DNA from: Actinomycetes bacterium
Lineage (GTDB): Bacteria; Actinomycetota; Actinomycetes; Mycobacteriales; Micromonosporaceae
Length of the DNA: 7,819 nt
NCBI GenBank assembly: GCA_023437285.1
Contig: JAEZGP010000228.1
Location: forward strand, 1 to 7,819
Direction: 5' to 3'
Under the pieces are notes generated by a model. It made no database searches. It saw only the letters and a list, made by a program, of their open reading frames with translations, and was not told the DNA's origin. The position numbers and the translations under genes were made by a program. This document shows positions 7,694-7,819 of the stretch, in pieces. Numbering within the stretch: position 1 is the stretch's first letter; every line of letters begins with the position of its first letter.

Positions 7694-7819
7694 CTAGGCG
7701 CCCTTGCGGACCTTCACGGTCGTACCGTCGCGGTAGGTGTTCGCGCGCATGGGCGGGGTCGAGGTGGGCGGGGCGATGACGGCGCAGTTGTCCACGCGGG
7801 ACGGGCCGAAGACGTTGTT
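7694..7819 (-). CDS. C-terminal end of an unidentified minus-strand protein
   Basis: On the minus strand an open frame enters from the right edge and ends at TAG (7696-7694). The visible 41 residues end in PPMRANTYRDGTTVKVRKGA and include SRVDNCAVIAPPTS. Third positions are mostly G/C, and the stop lies 11 bp from the stop of the plus-strand threonine aldolase gene, as expected for convergent neighbours. Too little is present to name a family. The Lys/Arg-rich end and a lone Cys are the only features. The frame has no stop as far as the edge, so the gene continues beyond the window. Confidence 0.65.
   Translation of the reverse strand, partial: NNVFGPSRVDNCAVIAPPTSTPPMRANTYRDGTTVKVRKGA

Overview
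The window is high-GC DNA with strong G/C bias at third codon positions, GTGA/ATGA stop-start overlaps, TANNNT-type -10 boxes and several apparently leaderless genes. This fits an actinomycete chromosome. Protein content (a mycobacterial-type RNase AS, a class II DAHP synthase very like that of Mycobacterium tuberculosis, an actinobacterial phosphofructokinase) agrees. A Micromonosporaceae-like organism is my guess, not something the sequence proves. I see no mobile element, tRNA, rRNA, CRISPR array or phage gene; this is mostly ordinary core chromosome.

Layout. 1-338 (minus) is the N-terminal part of a DUF1028 Ntn-hydrolase-like protein, running off the left edge. A 38-bp divergent gap separates it from a plus-strand RNase AS-type 3'-5' exoribonuclease (377-871). 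Then come a phosphofructokinase with pyrophosphate-type active-site residues (1025-2053), a 16-bp perfect hairpin (2061-2098), and proC, pyrroline-5-carboxylate reductase (2114-2920). The stretch 2921-4354 is accessory in character: a small secreted or membrane protein with several TM segments (3019-3414), a minus-strand orphan (3566-3874, possibly starting at 3913), a 39-residue single-TM protein missed by length cut-offs (4008-4127), and palindrome-rich intergenic DNA. A translationally coupled pair follows: cysteine dioxygenase (4355-4795) and a single-domain rhodanese (4792-5193). A second coupled pair is class II DAHP synthase (5263-6666) and a threonine-aldolase-family PLP enzyme (6663-7682). 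The right edge holds the last 41 codons of an unidentified minus-strand gene (7694-7819).

How the genes may work together. The phosphofructokinase controls glycolytic entry, possibly using PPi. The DAHP synthase draws PEP and erythrose-4-phosphate into the shikimate pathway. ProC completes proline synthesis. The cysteine dioxygenase/rhodanese pair looks like a small sulfur-disposal operon, preceded by a nested dyad that could be its control region. The most checkable unusual points are the D104/K124 pair in the phosphofructokinase, the dyad upstream of the cysteine dioxygenase, the leaderless promoters, and the small membrane proteins. I did not find strong evidence for an undescribed multi-gene system.
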